The notes under the pieces: model-generated
Database searches by the model: none
What the model saw: only the letters and a program-made list of their open reading frames with translations
What the model was told of the DNA's origin: nothing
In this document: one piece after another, positions 1 through 8,795 of the stretch
How the letters are laid out: each line of letters starts with the position of its first letter
How positions within the stretch are numbered: the stretch's first letter is position 1
DNA from: Sulfurimonas sp. SAG-AH-194-C21
Lineage (GTDB): Bacteria; Campylobacterota; Campylobacteria; Campylobacterales; Sulfurimonadaceae
Direction: 5' to 3'
Length of the DNA: 64,000 nucleotides
Assembly (NCBI RefSeq): GCF_029215985.1
Contig: NZ_JAEMVC010000002.1
Coordinates: 62,001 to 126,000, forward strand
Program-made: the position numbers and the translations under genes

Positions 1-50
1 CTAAAATTTCTACTGTACTTAAAACACGACCTTTTTTTAGGAGAATTATT

Positions 51-497
51 ATGGAACGAGAAATAAAAGTAAGACTTGAGGAAATTGTGACACTTCTCAA
101 CGATACAGAAGAAACTGTAATGGATAAGGAGATTAAAGAGAAGCTTGAAAAAGCTCTTATGCTTCTCAATGATCCAAAAGAGAGAGAAGGAAAGAGAGAA
201 GACTTAGATGCAAGACTTTCACAAGTTCTAGGACTTGTAAATAATGCAATGGTCGACCCTGACATCGAAATAGAATATTGTATACCTGATGTTGATTCAA
301 CAGCTTCAAGTTGTGATATCCATATCGACCCCTATATCTTAGTAACATATGTAATAGGTGACTACAATAAACCTACACGTAAAATACGTTTAAGAGATAC
401 CGCTTTAAGAAGAAATACACCAGAATCAATCGCGAATCAAGTTAATTTTTCGATTATGGAGTTTAAGGGTGAGATAGATTCTGTTCAAATGGGCTAA
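51..497 (+). CDS. Conserved-looking hypothetical protein with helical repeats
   Basis: I do not recognise this 148-residue protein. The start is a good ATG with TAGGAGAA (39-46) just upstream. The N-terminal half is charged and helical and holds three similar segments at residues about 4-18, 27-41 and 51-65, each of the form acidic-x-x-x-R/K-L-x-x-x-L/V-x-L-L/V-N. The C-terminal half (about 70-148) looks like a mixed alpha/beta domain. There is no signal peptide, so it is probably cytosolic. It converges on the kinase gene at 511-1581 across a small hairpin. The function is unknown. Confidence 0.7.
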   Translation: MEREIKVRLEEIVTLLNDTEETVMDKEIKEKLEKALMLLNDPKEREGKREDLDARLSQVLGLVNNAMVDPDIEIEYCIPDVDSTASSCDIHIDPYILVTYVIGDYNKPTRKIRLRDTALRRNTPESIANQVNFSIMEFKGEIDSVQMG

Positions 498-522
498 AGG
501 AACTCCTTCTTTAGGAGTTCTT
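498..522. terminator. Hairpin between convergent genes
   Basis: GGAACTCC and its complement GGAGTTC flank a short loop, giving a stem of about 8 pairs that sits right at the two convergent stop codons (495-497 plus, 511-513 minus). The T-tracts are weak on both sides, so this is a modest candidate for a bidirectional terminator. Confidence 0.4.
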
Positions 523-1581
523 AGCAAACCTTATCATTATTAATGTTCCTTCACTTACTACCGAAGAGACTGAAATATTTATCTCCATTAAATCACACAA
601 ACGTTTAACAATATCCAGTCCTATCCCATGTCCACTTGTATGCTCTTTATAGTTTCTATCAAAAATATTTTCAGGTTTTAATATCCCTACTCCACTATCT
701 TGAATATAAAGTGTCCTACCTTTAACATATACATCGATACTGCCCTCGATTTTATTATACTTACATGCATTTGAAAAAATATTTGAGAGTACCTGCTTAA
801 AAGCATCTGCATTAACTTTTACAAGAACTTCACTTCTTTGTACATTTATCTTAATCTTAGGATATAAAACTTCCTGAGTACTAACAACATGCGCAACTAA
901 ATCAAAAAGATTCTCTTCTTTCATTGTCATAGTCTCTTCTTGAAGTAAAATAGTGAGGTTATTATGTAATTCTCCTATCTCTTTTGCACTTGTTTTTATC
1001 CTCTGTACGGCCTTTGATTCTTTTACTAAGGTTTTCTCTAAAATTTTTGTGTTTAAAAGTATGGATGTAACGGGTGTATTTAAGTCATGGATTAAGTCTT
1101 TTGCAAAATTATCTAACTTTGTTATCGCCTCTTGCATAGGTGCAAGTGCACGTTTAGAGAGTAAAAAACTAATGATTGCAAAGAGTGCCAAAAGTAATAC
1201 TTGTGCAATAATGATTTTGTTTTTTACATGAGATAACTCTTTATAAAAGAAACTTTTCTCTTTACGAACTATATAGTATCCACCCTCCCAACTATAGGGT
1301 AAGTAAGCCTCAAAATAGTTCTCTTTAGTAGTAAAGTTGTTCATAGTAAACGCAGGAATCTCTTTATAAGTCACAGTATGGCTAATACCATTTGTATCTA
1401 ACTCATACAAGTTCATCTTGATTTTTCGTATATGTTCTATCATAGAAAAATGCTCTTTTTTGAGTAGTATCTTCTTTTGCTCACCAAAGTAAAAGTATCC
1501 CGAAACTAAAATAAGTAGTGCCACACTCCCAAAGTATATACTAAAAAATTTCCAAAAAGCAGTCTTTTCATACTCTAACAA
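511..1581 (-). CDS. Sensor histidine kinase of an OmpR-type two-component system
   Basis: Membrane histidine kinase of 356 residues. Two membrane segments (about 12-32 and 122-142) enclose a short periplasmic sensor domain of about 90 residues. The phosphoacceptor is H165 in an HDLNTP H-box. The ATPase domain has the N-box Asn near 271, DSGVGI (295-300) and GHGIGL (317-322). The gene overlaps the end of its response regulator by 14 bases, so the two are translationally coupled. The stimulus cannot be read from the sequence, and the periplasmic domain matches nothing I recognise. Related kinases in this phylum sense metals, pH or envelope state, but that is only background. Confidence 0.9.
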   Translation of the reverse strand: MLEYEKTAFWKFFSIYFGSVALLILVSGYFYFGEQKKILLKKEHFSMIEHIRKIKMNLYELDTNGISHTVTYKEIPAFTMNNFTTKENYFEAYLPYSWEGGYYIVRKEKSFFYKELSHVKNKIIIAQVLLLALFAIISFLLSKRALAPMQEAITKLDNFAKDLIHDLNTPVTSILLNTKILEKTLVKESKAVQRIKTSAKEIGELHNNLTILLQEETMTMKEENLFDLVAHVVSTQEVLYPKIKINVQRSEVLVKVNADAFKQVLSNIFSNACKYNKIEGSIDVYVKGRTLYIQDSGVGILKPENIFDRNYKEHTSGHGIGLDIVKRLCDLMEINISVSSVVSEGTLIMIRFAKNS

Positions 1582-2221
1582 GTCTGTATCCTGTACCTTT
1601 TATCGTCTCTATTTCTAAACCAACTTTACGAAGTTTTGTGATGTAAACGCGAAGAGCACCTTCACTTGCCTCTTGCTCACGGCTTAACTCAAAAAGTAAA
1701 TCTTCTTTGGTGATGGTCGTATTTATATTTTTAAAAAAAAGTGCTATGAGTTTTTTCTCTTGTGGTGCAAAAGATAAAAGTTTTGTATCTTCAAAGAGTT
1801 CATTTGTAGTTATCTTATAGAGTAGGTTTTTATACTTCACTTCATTCTCTAAAGTATGAAAATATTTTCTAAGCACTGCTTTTATACGCACAAGAAGTTC
1901 ATCAAAATCAAAAGGTTTTTTTAGGTAATCATCTGCACCAACTTCAAAACCTTTAGAGAGTGAAGCGATGTCATTAAGTGAGGTTAAAAATATACATGGG
2001 GTAGTGTTATCTGAGTCTCTGAGTAGTTTTAAAAGCTCAAACCCATTAAAGTCCGGAACATTCACATCAAAAAGCATTAGCTCAAAACTTTGACTCGCAG
2101 TTACGTCTAGAACATCCTGACCATGAGTCACTAAACTGACTTCATATCCTTCAGACTCTAAGAGTTCTTGGAGAGTATCACCAAGTGTGATATCATCTTC
2201 TAAAAGGAGTATTCTAGCCAT
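1568..2221 (-). CDS. OmpR/PhoB-family response regulator
   Basis: This 217-residue regulator has an N-terminal receiver domain with the acidic pair E8-D9/D10, phosphoacceptor D52 (LFDVNVP) and the conserved Lys in YLKKPFD. A winged-helix DNA-binding domain occupies about 125-217 and ends in the typical GTGYRLV. It is the partner of the overlapping kinase 511-1581 and lies 6 bases after a small hypothetical gene in the same direction. Target genes are unknown. Confidence 0.93.
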   Translation of the reverse strand: MARILLLEDDITLGDTLQELLESEGYEVSLVTHGQDVLDVTASQSFELMLFDVNVPDFNGFELLKLLRDSDNTTPCIFLTSLNDIASLSKGFEVGADDYLKKPFDFDELLVRIKAVLRKYFHTLENEVKYKNLLYKITTNELFEDTKLLSFAPQEKKLIALFFKNINTTITKEDLLFELSREQEASEGALRVYITKLRKVGLEIETIKGTGYRLVRV

Positions 2222-2227
2222 TATACT

Positions 2228-2602
2228 TTACTCTTCCCAGTCATCAAACATTGAGTTTGCATGTTTATCTTTTTTATAGCGTTTAGCATTTTTATTCTTA
2301 TCTAATTGATTCGAAGCATAAAGGATAGCTTCTTTTATACTATCTATATCATCTTCGGAGTCTTTATAGCCTATCATCTTTTTTACTAAAATTTGCAGGT
2401 CTTTTAACTCACCCTTGTATAAATCAATCTCATCAATACGTTTGAGAAGTTTTACAGAGTTATCTATCTTTTTGTTGAGACTTTTGTGTGTCAACTCAGG
2501 AGTATTCATCAAAAATGAGATCATACCCTTGTGAAAACGCTCTAGTGCTCTAATGTATCTGAGTCTATTTGCATTGTTTATCGCTTTTACAGATGCTGCC
2601 AT
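2228..2602 (-). CDS. Small charged hypothetical protein
   Basis: A 124-residue, largely helical, Lys-rich protein with no membrane segment. It ends in an acidic tail (DDWEE). I do not recognise the family. It is the first gene of a probable three-gene minus-strand operon with the response regulator (6 bases downstream) and kinase, so it may be linked to that system, but nothing in the sequence proves this. Confidence 0.65.
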   Translation of the reverse strand: MAASVKAINNANRLRYIRALERFHKGMISFLMNTPELTHKSLNKKIDNSVKLLKRIDEIDLYKGELKDLQILVKKMIGYKDSEDDIDSIKEAILYASNQLDKNKNAKRYKKDKHANSMFDDWEE

Positions 2603-2627
2603 TGTATTCCTATTTAGATATTATTGT

Positions 2628-2637
2628 TATAATTATA
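2628..2637. promoter_or_regulatory. Overlapping divergent -10 elements
   Basis: TATAAT on the plus strand (2628-2633) and TATAAT on the minus strand (2632-2637) overlap. They lie upstream of the rhodanese gene (plus) and the hypothetical-regulator-kinase operon (minus). A compact divergent promoter is the simplest reading; it is unproven. Confidence 0.4.
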
Positions 2638-2706
2638 CAAGAGATTTCTTAGGTTATTACTTATAGACCATATGTACCTAAACTCTAACACTTTTTGGAG
2701 AACAAA

Positions 2707-3105
2707 TTGAAAAAAATTATTTTACTATTAATGCTTGTGTCTGCTTCACTTTTTGCAGAGCTTACAAATGCTTACATGACACAACAAATGCTAGACTCAG
2801 ACCTACCTATCGTAGATGTTAGAACGGTTGGAGAGTGGAAAGAAGAAGGTCTTTTAAAAGGTGCCATACCTATAGAGTTTTTTAACATCAAAGGAAAGTA
2901 CGATATTAATACTTTTTTAAAAGAGTTAAATGCTAAAGTCGACACAACTAAACCCTTTGCTATAATCTGCCATACAGGGAGCAGAACATCTATGATAGCC
3001 AATTGGATGTCAAAAGACTTGAACTACAAAGTTACAAATATCTTAGGTGGTATGGAGTTTGCGACAAAGGGTCTTAAAATGAAAGTTTACCCTTACAAAA
3101 AGTAG
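2707..3105 (+). CDS. Periplasmic rhodanese-like protein
   Basis: Single-domain rhodanese of about 132 residues with a Sec signal peptide (MKKIILLLMLVSASLFA), so it acts in the periplasm. The active-site Cys lies in CHTGSRT, and the fold motifs VDVRT and GGM(E) are present. I chose the TTG at 2707 because GGAG (2697-2700) sits 6 bases upstream; a longer frame begins at a TTG at 2695 that overlaps this ribosome site. Rhodaneses transfer sulfane sulfur, which would suit a sulfur-metabolising organism, but the substrate here is unknown. Confidence 0.85.
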   Translation: MKKIILLLMLVSASLFAELTNAYMTQQMLDSDLPIVDVRTVGEWKEEGLLKGAIPIEFFNIKGKYDINTFLKELNAKVDTTKPFAIICHTGSRTSMIANWMSKDLNYKVTNILGGMEFATKGLKMKVYPYKK

Positions 3106-3107
3106 TT

Positions 3108-3233
3108 ATGAATATACCTCCCTTTTTAAAATTCTTATTTCACTTTACCCTCAGATTAGTTATAGTCTTTGGCGTTTTAGGAATTATAATATTTTTACTC
3201 TGGGGTGTGCTCTATCTTCTCCTTATTAAATAA
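3108..3233 (+). CDS. 41-residue single-pass membrane peptide
   Basis: ATG at 3108, two bases after the rhodanese stop, opens a 41-codon frame. It encodes a short amphipathic N-terminus (MNIPPFLKFL) and a strongly hydrophobic segment (about 17-40) ending LLLIK. The frame overlaps the start of the MFS gene by 29 bases, which suggests translational coupling. No homologue is known to me. The call rests on position, membrane-like composition and packing. Confidence 0.45.
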   Translation: MNIPPFLKFLFHFTLRLVIVFGVLGIIIFLLWGVLYLLLIK

Positions 3234-4380
3234 AAACTCTAATGCGAACATACTTCTAGCCGGTATACTTTCTATTATCATCGGTGTTGGTGTGGCACGT
3301 TTTGCATTTACCTCACTTTTACCCTCTATGCTTGGTGACTACCTTAGTGTTACACAAGCTGGTGTTTTAGCTTCACTTAATTTTGTTGGTTATTTATCTG
3401 GTGCTCTCTTTTCAGTCTCACTCAAAAACATACAAAAAAAAGTTTTTTACTTCCGTTTAGGTATTGTTATGAGTATATTTACATCAATTATTCTCGGTAC
3501 TACTCAAAATGAATTTTTATGGATTATTTCACGTATTCTTGCGGGTTTTGGTTCGGCGATGATACTCTTAGTCGGTTCTTCACTTGTCATGCTCAAACTC
3601 AACTTAGAAAACAAAACAAAAGCTATGGGTATTCACTTCAGCGGTATCGGTTTTGCCATTGTGACAAGTGAGTTAGTATCACAAATCGTTTTAAAAAACA
3701 ACTCCTGGAGTGAAGCTTGGATAGTCCTCTCCCTAATGGCGTTTGTGTTTTCTTTTTATATCTTTCATATACTGTCATTTGATGAAGAAACACAAAATGT
3801 TACACTACATAAAGAGAGTACAAAGTCTGTTTTCTCACTTTATGTAGTTCTACTCATTCTAGCCTACTTAACTGAAGGTGTTGGTTTTGTAGTCCAAGGT
3901 ACTTTTTTACCTGAAATAGTAAACTCACTTGAAGGTTTACAAGGAAAAGGGAACTTAGCATGGCTGATAGTAGGAGTGGCAGGAATCCCTTCTTCTATAC
4001 TTTGGATGCGTTTAGCCCATAGGTTTAACAGTGTAGATGTCATCATCTTCGCACTCTCACTCCAAGTCATAGGAATACTACTACCAACACTCAGTACAAA
4101 CATCTATGTAAATCTTTTGAGTGCAGCTCTTTATGGAAGTACTTTTATAGGTCTTGTAGCACTTTTTATGAACCTTGGTGGACAGATATCAAAACACAAT
4201 CCCGTTATACTAATGGGTTCCATGACAGCTGCTTATGGCATAGGTCAAGTTACTGCACCTCTGTACAGTGTGGCACTTATAGCAGAATATGGCGACTTTC
4301 ACACAACTCTTTACCTCACTGCGTTTATAGTCTCTTTAGGCGTCGTGTTAATGTTTTTTACCAAGCTTATTTCTAAATAA
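3205..4380 (+). CDS. YbfB/YjiJ-type major facilitator superfamily transporter
   Basis: A 391-residue inner-membrane carrier with about 12 hydrophobic segments. The N-terminal GVARFAFTSLLPSML and GVLASLNFVGYLSGA motifs are typical of the YbfB/YjiJ (MFS_4) group, whose substrates are mostly unknown. The GTG start at 3205 lies inside the preceding 41-residue frame, and no better start is visible. The 3' end overlaps the convergent Fic gene by 8 bases. Its substrate cannot be inferred. Confidence 0.85.
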   Translation: MCSIFSLLNKNSNANILLAGILSIIIGVGVARFAFTSLLPSMLGDYLSVTQAGVLASLNFVGYLSGALFSVSLKNIQKKVFYFRLGIVMSIFTSIILGTTQNEFLWIISRILAGFGSAMILLVGSSLVMLKLNLENKTKAMGIHFSGIGFAIVTSELVSQIVLKNNSWSEAWIVLSLMAFVFSFYIFHILSFDEETQNVTLHKESTKSVFSLYVVLLILAYLTEGVGFVVQGTFLPEIVNSLEGLQGKGNLAWLIVGVAGIPSSILWMRLAHRFNSVDVIIFALSLQVIGILLPTLSTNIYVNLLSAALYGSTFIGLVALFMNLGGQISKHNPVILMGSMTAAYGIGQVTAPLYSVALIAEYGDFHTTLYLTAFIVSLGVVLMFFTKLISK

Positions 4381-5518
4381 CAACCTTATATCTAACATTC
4401 CTTCCTTGTGTTCCTTCTATCTGTTTTATACAGCCAAAATCAACTAACTCTACAATATCCCGTACCGCTGTTGCCTTACTAACTTTAGTAAGTGAAATAT
4501 ACTTTTTAGTACTCAATCCACCCTCAAAATTTTCAACACCAATATCAAGAATTCTATTGAGTACTTTTATTTGACGTTCATTGAGTACATCAACTCTATG
4601 TTTGTCCCAGAACTTAGTTTTTTCTATCAGGTACTCAATATCTGTAAGTGCCTTGAGCATTGCATTTTTTAAGGTGATTAAACTCCATTCTAACCAAAGT
4701 GTGATATCAAACTCTCTATTTCTAAATAGATTTGTTGTTTTATCTAACACCTCATAATAAGCTTTTCTATCAGTATTTATAGCTGTTGAGATTGAGTAGA
4801 GTTTAAACTCTGTATATGTATTACCTTGGGAGAGTATGTAATCAGTTATAGCTCTTGAAATCCTACCATTTCCATCATCATAAGGGTGAATAGATACAAA
4901 CCATAAATGAGCAAGTGCACTTTTGATATAGATATTCTCATCACTATTATTACAATATTCTAAAAGTTTATTTATATCTTCATCTATCTTATCAACAGGA
5001 ATAGCTAGATAATGTACTTTCTCGTATCCGATTGCACCTGAGACGACTTCCATATCATCATTCTCTCTAAAAGAAGCGATATTGAGTTTATGTAATCTAC
5101 TATAATGGTTTTCAAAAAGGCAGTTGTGCCAGCCATGTAGTCTTTGCTCTGTTAAAGGATTTTTATTTAAATTACAATCTAAGAGAATCGCTACAAGGTT
5201 ATCAGTTGTAGCAGTTGCATGCGTATCACTTCTTTCGTCGAAATCTTTATCAAGTTTTTTTCGAAATGATGACCGTACACTTTCCCTTCTAAATACTTCG
5301 CCTTCTATAAGCGAGGTATTTATGGCTTCATCTGTTAAAGTATCTATCTCAATTCGACGAATATCATCTTCATTAAAAAGTTTTGAGATACCATCAAGAG
5401 TACCTCGATGGTACTCTATCTCATTAATTAACGGAGTAAGCTTTTCTCTATCAAACTGAAAATTTGGATAATCTGGATGTTGCCATATCCATTTGATAAT
5501 TGTCTTATTTTTATTCAT
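4373..5518 (-). CDS. Class II Fic family protein (probable AMP-transferase)
   Basis: A 381-residue Fic protein. An N-terminal DUF4172-like domain leads into the Fic core with the catalytic motif HPYDDGNGR (residues 211-219), which carries the active His and the nucleotide-phosphate-binding loop. An inhibitory-helix motif, TSLIEG (68-73, fitting S/T-x-x-x-E-G/N), is present N-terminal to the core, which defines class II, self-inhibited Fic enzymes. The C-terminal part (about 300-381) looks like a winged helix. Fic enzymes usually add AMP to Tyr/Ser/Thr hydroxyls. There is no adjacent antitoxin, consistent with inhibition in cis. The target is unknown. Confidence 0.9.
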   Translation of the reverse strand: MNKNKTIIKWIWQHPDYPNFQFDREKLTPLINEIEYHRGTLDGISKLFNEDDIRRIEIDTLTDEAINTSLIEGEVFRRESVRSSFRKKLDKDFDERSDTHATATTDNLVAILLDCNLNKNPLTEQRLHGWHNCLFENHYSRLHKLNIASFRENDDMEVVSGAIGYEKVHYLAIPVDKIDEDINKLLEYCNNSDENIYIKSALAHLWFVSIHPYDDGNGRISRAITDYILSQGNTYTEFKLYSISTAINTDRKAYYEVLDKTTNLFRNREFDITLWLEWSLITLKNAMLKALTDIEYLIEKTKFWDKHRVDVLNERQIKVLNRILDIGVENFEGGLSTKKYISLTKVSKATAVRDIVELVDFGCIKQIEGTQGRNVRYKVVI

Positions 5519-5615
5519 TATAAACCTTTGAGGCGATTAAACGATATAATAGTATCACAATATGAGTCGTTTATACTAATTAATTGTCTCATTACAGTTT
5601 ATATAAATTATATAT

Positions 5616-8600
5616 TTACTCTTTTATTGGCTTAATCTTATTTACCATTGCATAAAGTGTTGGTAGGTAGAGTAAATTAAGCACAGTTCCCCAAAGTAAT
5701 CCAAACCCGATAGATATAGCGATAGGCTGTAAAATAACTGCTTGACCTGTTGCATAAAAGATAAGAGTAAACAGTCCTAAAAATGTTGTAATACTTGTGA
5801 TAAGGATAGGTCTTAGTCTATGCTTTGCACGAGTGAAAAACTCTTCGCTGTTTCGTGTTCCGTGTAGAAAATCGAGCATGATTATTCCATCATTTATTAC
5901 TACACCTGCTAGACCAAGGATACCGATGATAGAGGGCATTGTTAGAGGGATACCTAGGAGTTTATGTCCTAGAAGTGCTCCTAATACTGAAAAAGGGATA
6001 ACACTCATAACCATCAGAACATACTTCACTTTTGAGAAGATAAAAAGTAGTGTAATGAAGATAAGAAACATCGCTAAGAGTAGAGAGGATTTCATGTCTG
6101 ATTTGAGTTGTTTTGACTTCTCTTTTTCTCCTAGTAGATTTACATCTATTCCCATATCTGCAATACTATCTAGCATCGGTTGGAGTTGTTCTAGTACTTC
6201 CTCTGGTGTTATCACTCGCTTATCTAAGTTAGCAAAAACCGTCTTAACGATAGCACCATTTAGTTTGTTGATGCTCTCATAATCTCGTATGGTTGTAATG
6301 GTAGCAACATCTGTTAGTTTTACATAACGACCATCATTAAGACTTATGTTAAAGTTAAAGAGTGTTGCTGTTTTATCTTTGTTTATATCCTCTGTTTTTA
6401 TTTCCATTACTCCACGGTTATTAAAAGTTGTCGATTGGCGTTTTTCTAAAAAGAAATCACTGAGAACTTTAGAAATAGAGCCTTCACTAAGCCCTAAACT
6501 CTCTCCATAAGAGTTTATCTTTATCTTGTACTCCATCTTTCCATACTTGATGTTATCACTGAAGTTTGCTACACCTTCTATCTTTGCAAGTGCAGCTTCG
6601 AGTTCTTTTATACTTTTTTCGAGTATTACATCTTCACTCCCTGAAAGATTTATCTGGATGTCACTTCTAATTAGCCCTGGTTTATCCTCTGTCACCCCAA
6701 GTTCGAGCATAGAGTACTTCTCACGAAATGGTTCTATAATCTCTTTTAAACGCGGCGAAAGCTCATAAGTCTTTTTATCACGGCGTTTATCAGGATCATT
6801 AAAAAGAAAACTAAAGTTGAGTATTGGGTTGATGTACTCACTGATAAAGTTCGTATCTTTTCTATCATAGAGTTCGAGTGTAATGTAAAAAACATTGTTA
6901 TTAAACTCTGTCTCACCTGAGAGACTTCGTCTGTAACCAGTAGTTGCCGAGATGGACTTAAGCGAGAATTCTTCAGCATATTTCATTATCTCTGCTTCTA
7001 TTTTTTTGCTAAGTGCAAACGTCTCTTCTATGGGTGTATTTATATCTATCTTTGCTGAGACATAAAGGTTATTTCCATCAAAGTTTGGAAAGAACTGAAA
7101 CTTCATAGACTTTGCAGTCACAACTGTTAAAAGAGGTACTAAAACTAAAAAAGTCAGTAGAAATATTTTTTTATAATGTATGTTAAAAGAGAGTAGTTTT
7201 TCATAAAAGTTTTGAGCCCCTGTCCAGTCTACAAAGTTGTTACTCTTTTTGAGGATTTCTCTTGCATGTAAAGGTAGAAAGAAAAAACTCTCTATGAGGG
7301 AACCTAAAAGGATAAGCACCACAACTATCGGAACAAGTATCAAAAACAGAGCGATCTCTCCATGCATCAAAAACATAGGTAAAAACGCAGCAGCAGTTGT
7401 AAGAGTTGCGAGTGAAACAGGCAACATCATCTCTTTGACTCCGACTATAGAAGCCTCTTTTGCATCCATTCCCTCATCTATATGCCTCTGTATATTCTCA
7501 CTCACAACGATGGCATCATCAACAACGATTCCAATGACAATAAGAGCCCCTAATAACGAGACGATATTGATAGAATACCCAAGATAATAGATAAATAAAA
7601 GTCCTATAATAAAAGAAAATGGAATCCCTAACGCCACGATAAATGCGATACGAAGATTGATGAGAATATACATAGAAAGGAACACAAGGATAAGTCCAAA
7701 CATCAGGTTCGAGATGACAGTATCAAGCCGTTTTTTTATAGGTACAGAACTATCTTTATAGGTATTAAAAATCACATCCTTATAAGTCTTTTGTATCTTT
7801 TGCACTTCTTGTATAACAATTTTTGAGAGTTTAAGAGCATCACCCTCTTCTCCTTTAGATATAACTAAAGTCAGCGTTTCATTGTTGTTAAAAGTAGCAA
7901 GTGTCGATGTTTGAGGATAGAGTATTTCCACCTTTGCCAAATCTCCTAAACGTACATACTTATCATCGATGTTTAAGATACTCTCTTCCCAATCAGCCGC
8001 ATCTGTTTTGCCATTTACAGTAGAGATAAAGGCAAAACTACCCTTCTCCTCAATCTTCCCAATAGGAAAGATATACGAAAGGTTTGAGATAGCACTCATA
8101 ACACTCGATGGTTTAAGCCCATAGGCAATGATGGCCTCTGAATTTATTTTTATAGACACCTCTTGTTTTGAGTCCCCACGGATAGCCACTTCAGCAATAT
8201 GTTTTATCTTAGAAAATTTACTTTTTACATCTTGTGCGATCTCTGTCAAGTCACCCTGAGAGAGTGTTTTTGAAGAGATAGCCACCCTGATAAGTGGTTT
8301 ATTTTTATCTATAAGTGTCGCAGTTGGTTCAAGCATATCAGATGGTAAGTACTGCTTTGAAAGACTTACAGCATCTTTTACATTATTTAAAATATTAATT
8401 TTATTTGCATTTTCACTTAGCGTTAGTATGATAGTAAACGCACCCGGAGCAATAGTCGCTTCTGTTTTATCTATTCCACTAATGTTACTCATCGCATCTT
8501 CTATATCTCGAACAGCCATCTTGTCCATGTTCGCTGCACTAGCCCCTGCGTAAGAGCCACGAACACTTATTTTATCAAGTTCTACAACGGGGAACATCTC

Positions 8601-8705
8601 TTTTGGAATATTAATATAAGCATTTATGCCAAGAAAAAGTAAAAAGGCTAAAAGTGCATAGTTTAAACGAGAATTATTTATAAAGTATTGTAAAAAATTT
8701 ATCAT
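5616..8705 (-). CDS. RND-family efflux permease (AcrB/HAE-like)
   Basis: A 1029-residue inner-membrane proton-driven pump with the classic RND layout: TM1, large periplasmic loop, TM2-6, second loop, TM7-12. The TM4 motif VVDDAIVVSENI keeps the Asp pair used for proton transfer. At the TM10 site where AcrB has a Lys, the sequence reads VINDGIIMLDF, so by eye the Lys appears to be Asn. That is common in uncharacterised RND groups. No membrane-fusion protein or TolC-type channel is adjacent, so partners must be elsewhere or absent. The substrate is unknown. Confidence 0.9.
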   Translation of the reverse strand: MINFLQYFINNSRLNYALLAFLLFLGINAYINIPKEMFPVVELDKISVRGSYAGASAANMDKMAVRDIEDAMSNISGIDKTEATIAPGAFTIILTLSENANKINILNNVKDAVSLSKQYLPSDMLEPTATLIDKNKPLIRVAISSKTLSQGDLTEIAQDVKSKFSKIKHIAEVAIRGDSKQEVSIKINSEAIIAYGLKPSSVMSAISNLSYIFPIGKIEEKGSFAFISTVNGKTDAADWEESILNIDDKYVRLGDLAKVEILYPQTSTLATFNNNETLTLVISKGEEGDALKLSKIVIQEVQKIQKTYKDVIFNTYKDSSVPIKKRLDTVISNLMFGLILVFLSMYILINLRIAFIVALGIPFSFIIGLLFIYYLGYSINIVSLLGALIVIGIVVDDAIVVSENIQRHIDEGMDAKEASIVGVKEMMLPVSLATLTTAAAFLPMFLMHGEIALFLILVPIVVVLILLGSLIESFFFLPLHAREILKKSNNFVDWTGAQNFYEKLLSFNIHYKKIFLLTFLVLVPLLTVVTAKSMKFQFFPNFDGNNLYVSAKIDINTPIEETFALSKKIEAEIMKYAEEFSLKSISATTGYRRSLSGETEFNNNVFYITLELYDRKDTNFISEYINPILNFSFLFNDPDKRRDKKTYELSPRLKEIIEPFREKYSMLELGVTEDKPGLIRSDIQINLSGSEDVILEKSIKELEAALAKIEGVANFSDNIKYGKMEYKIKINSYGESLGLSEGSISKVLSDFFLEKRQSTTFNNRGVMEIKTEDINKDKTATLFNFNISLNDGRYVKLTDVATITTIRDYESINKLNGAIVKTVFANLDKRVITPEEVLEQLQPMLDSIADMGIDVNLLGEKEKSKQLKSDMKSSLLLAMFLIFITLLFIFSKVKYVLMVMSVIPFSVLGALLGHKLLGIPLTMPSIIGILGLAGVVINDGIIMLDFLHGTRNSEEFFTRAKHRLRPILITSITTFLGLFTLIFYATGQAVILQPIAISIGFGLLWGTVLNLLYLPTLYAMVNKIKPIKE

Positions 8706-8723
8706 TTAGAATTGTACATTAAA

Positions 8724-8744
8724 TAGGTGTATGGACTACACCTA
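8724..8744. repeat. Inverted repeat between divergent genes
   Basis: TAGGTGTA and TACACCTA form a perfect 8-base inverted repeat around a 5-base spacer. It sits in the short gap between the RND gene (minus) and the EAL/HDOD gene (plus). It could be an operator for a dimeric repressor or a small hairpin; no regulator gene is adjacent. Confidence 0.45.
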
Positions 8745-8795
8745 AAATTAATATTTGTTTAGCTAAGATAATATTCATTATAATTGGAGACTACC

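Noticed and set aside
5797-6282. 161-codon antisense frame inside the RND gene
   Set aside because: Overlaps conserved RND coding sequence; no start context or domain.
8784-8795. TTG start for the EAL/HDOD gene
   Set aside because: This position overlaps the GGAG ribosome site that serves the ATG at 8796.
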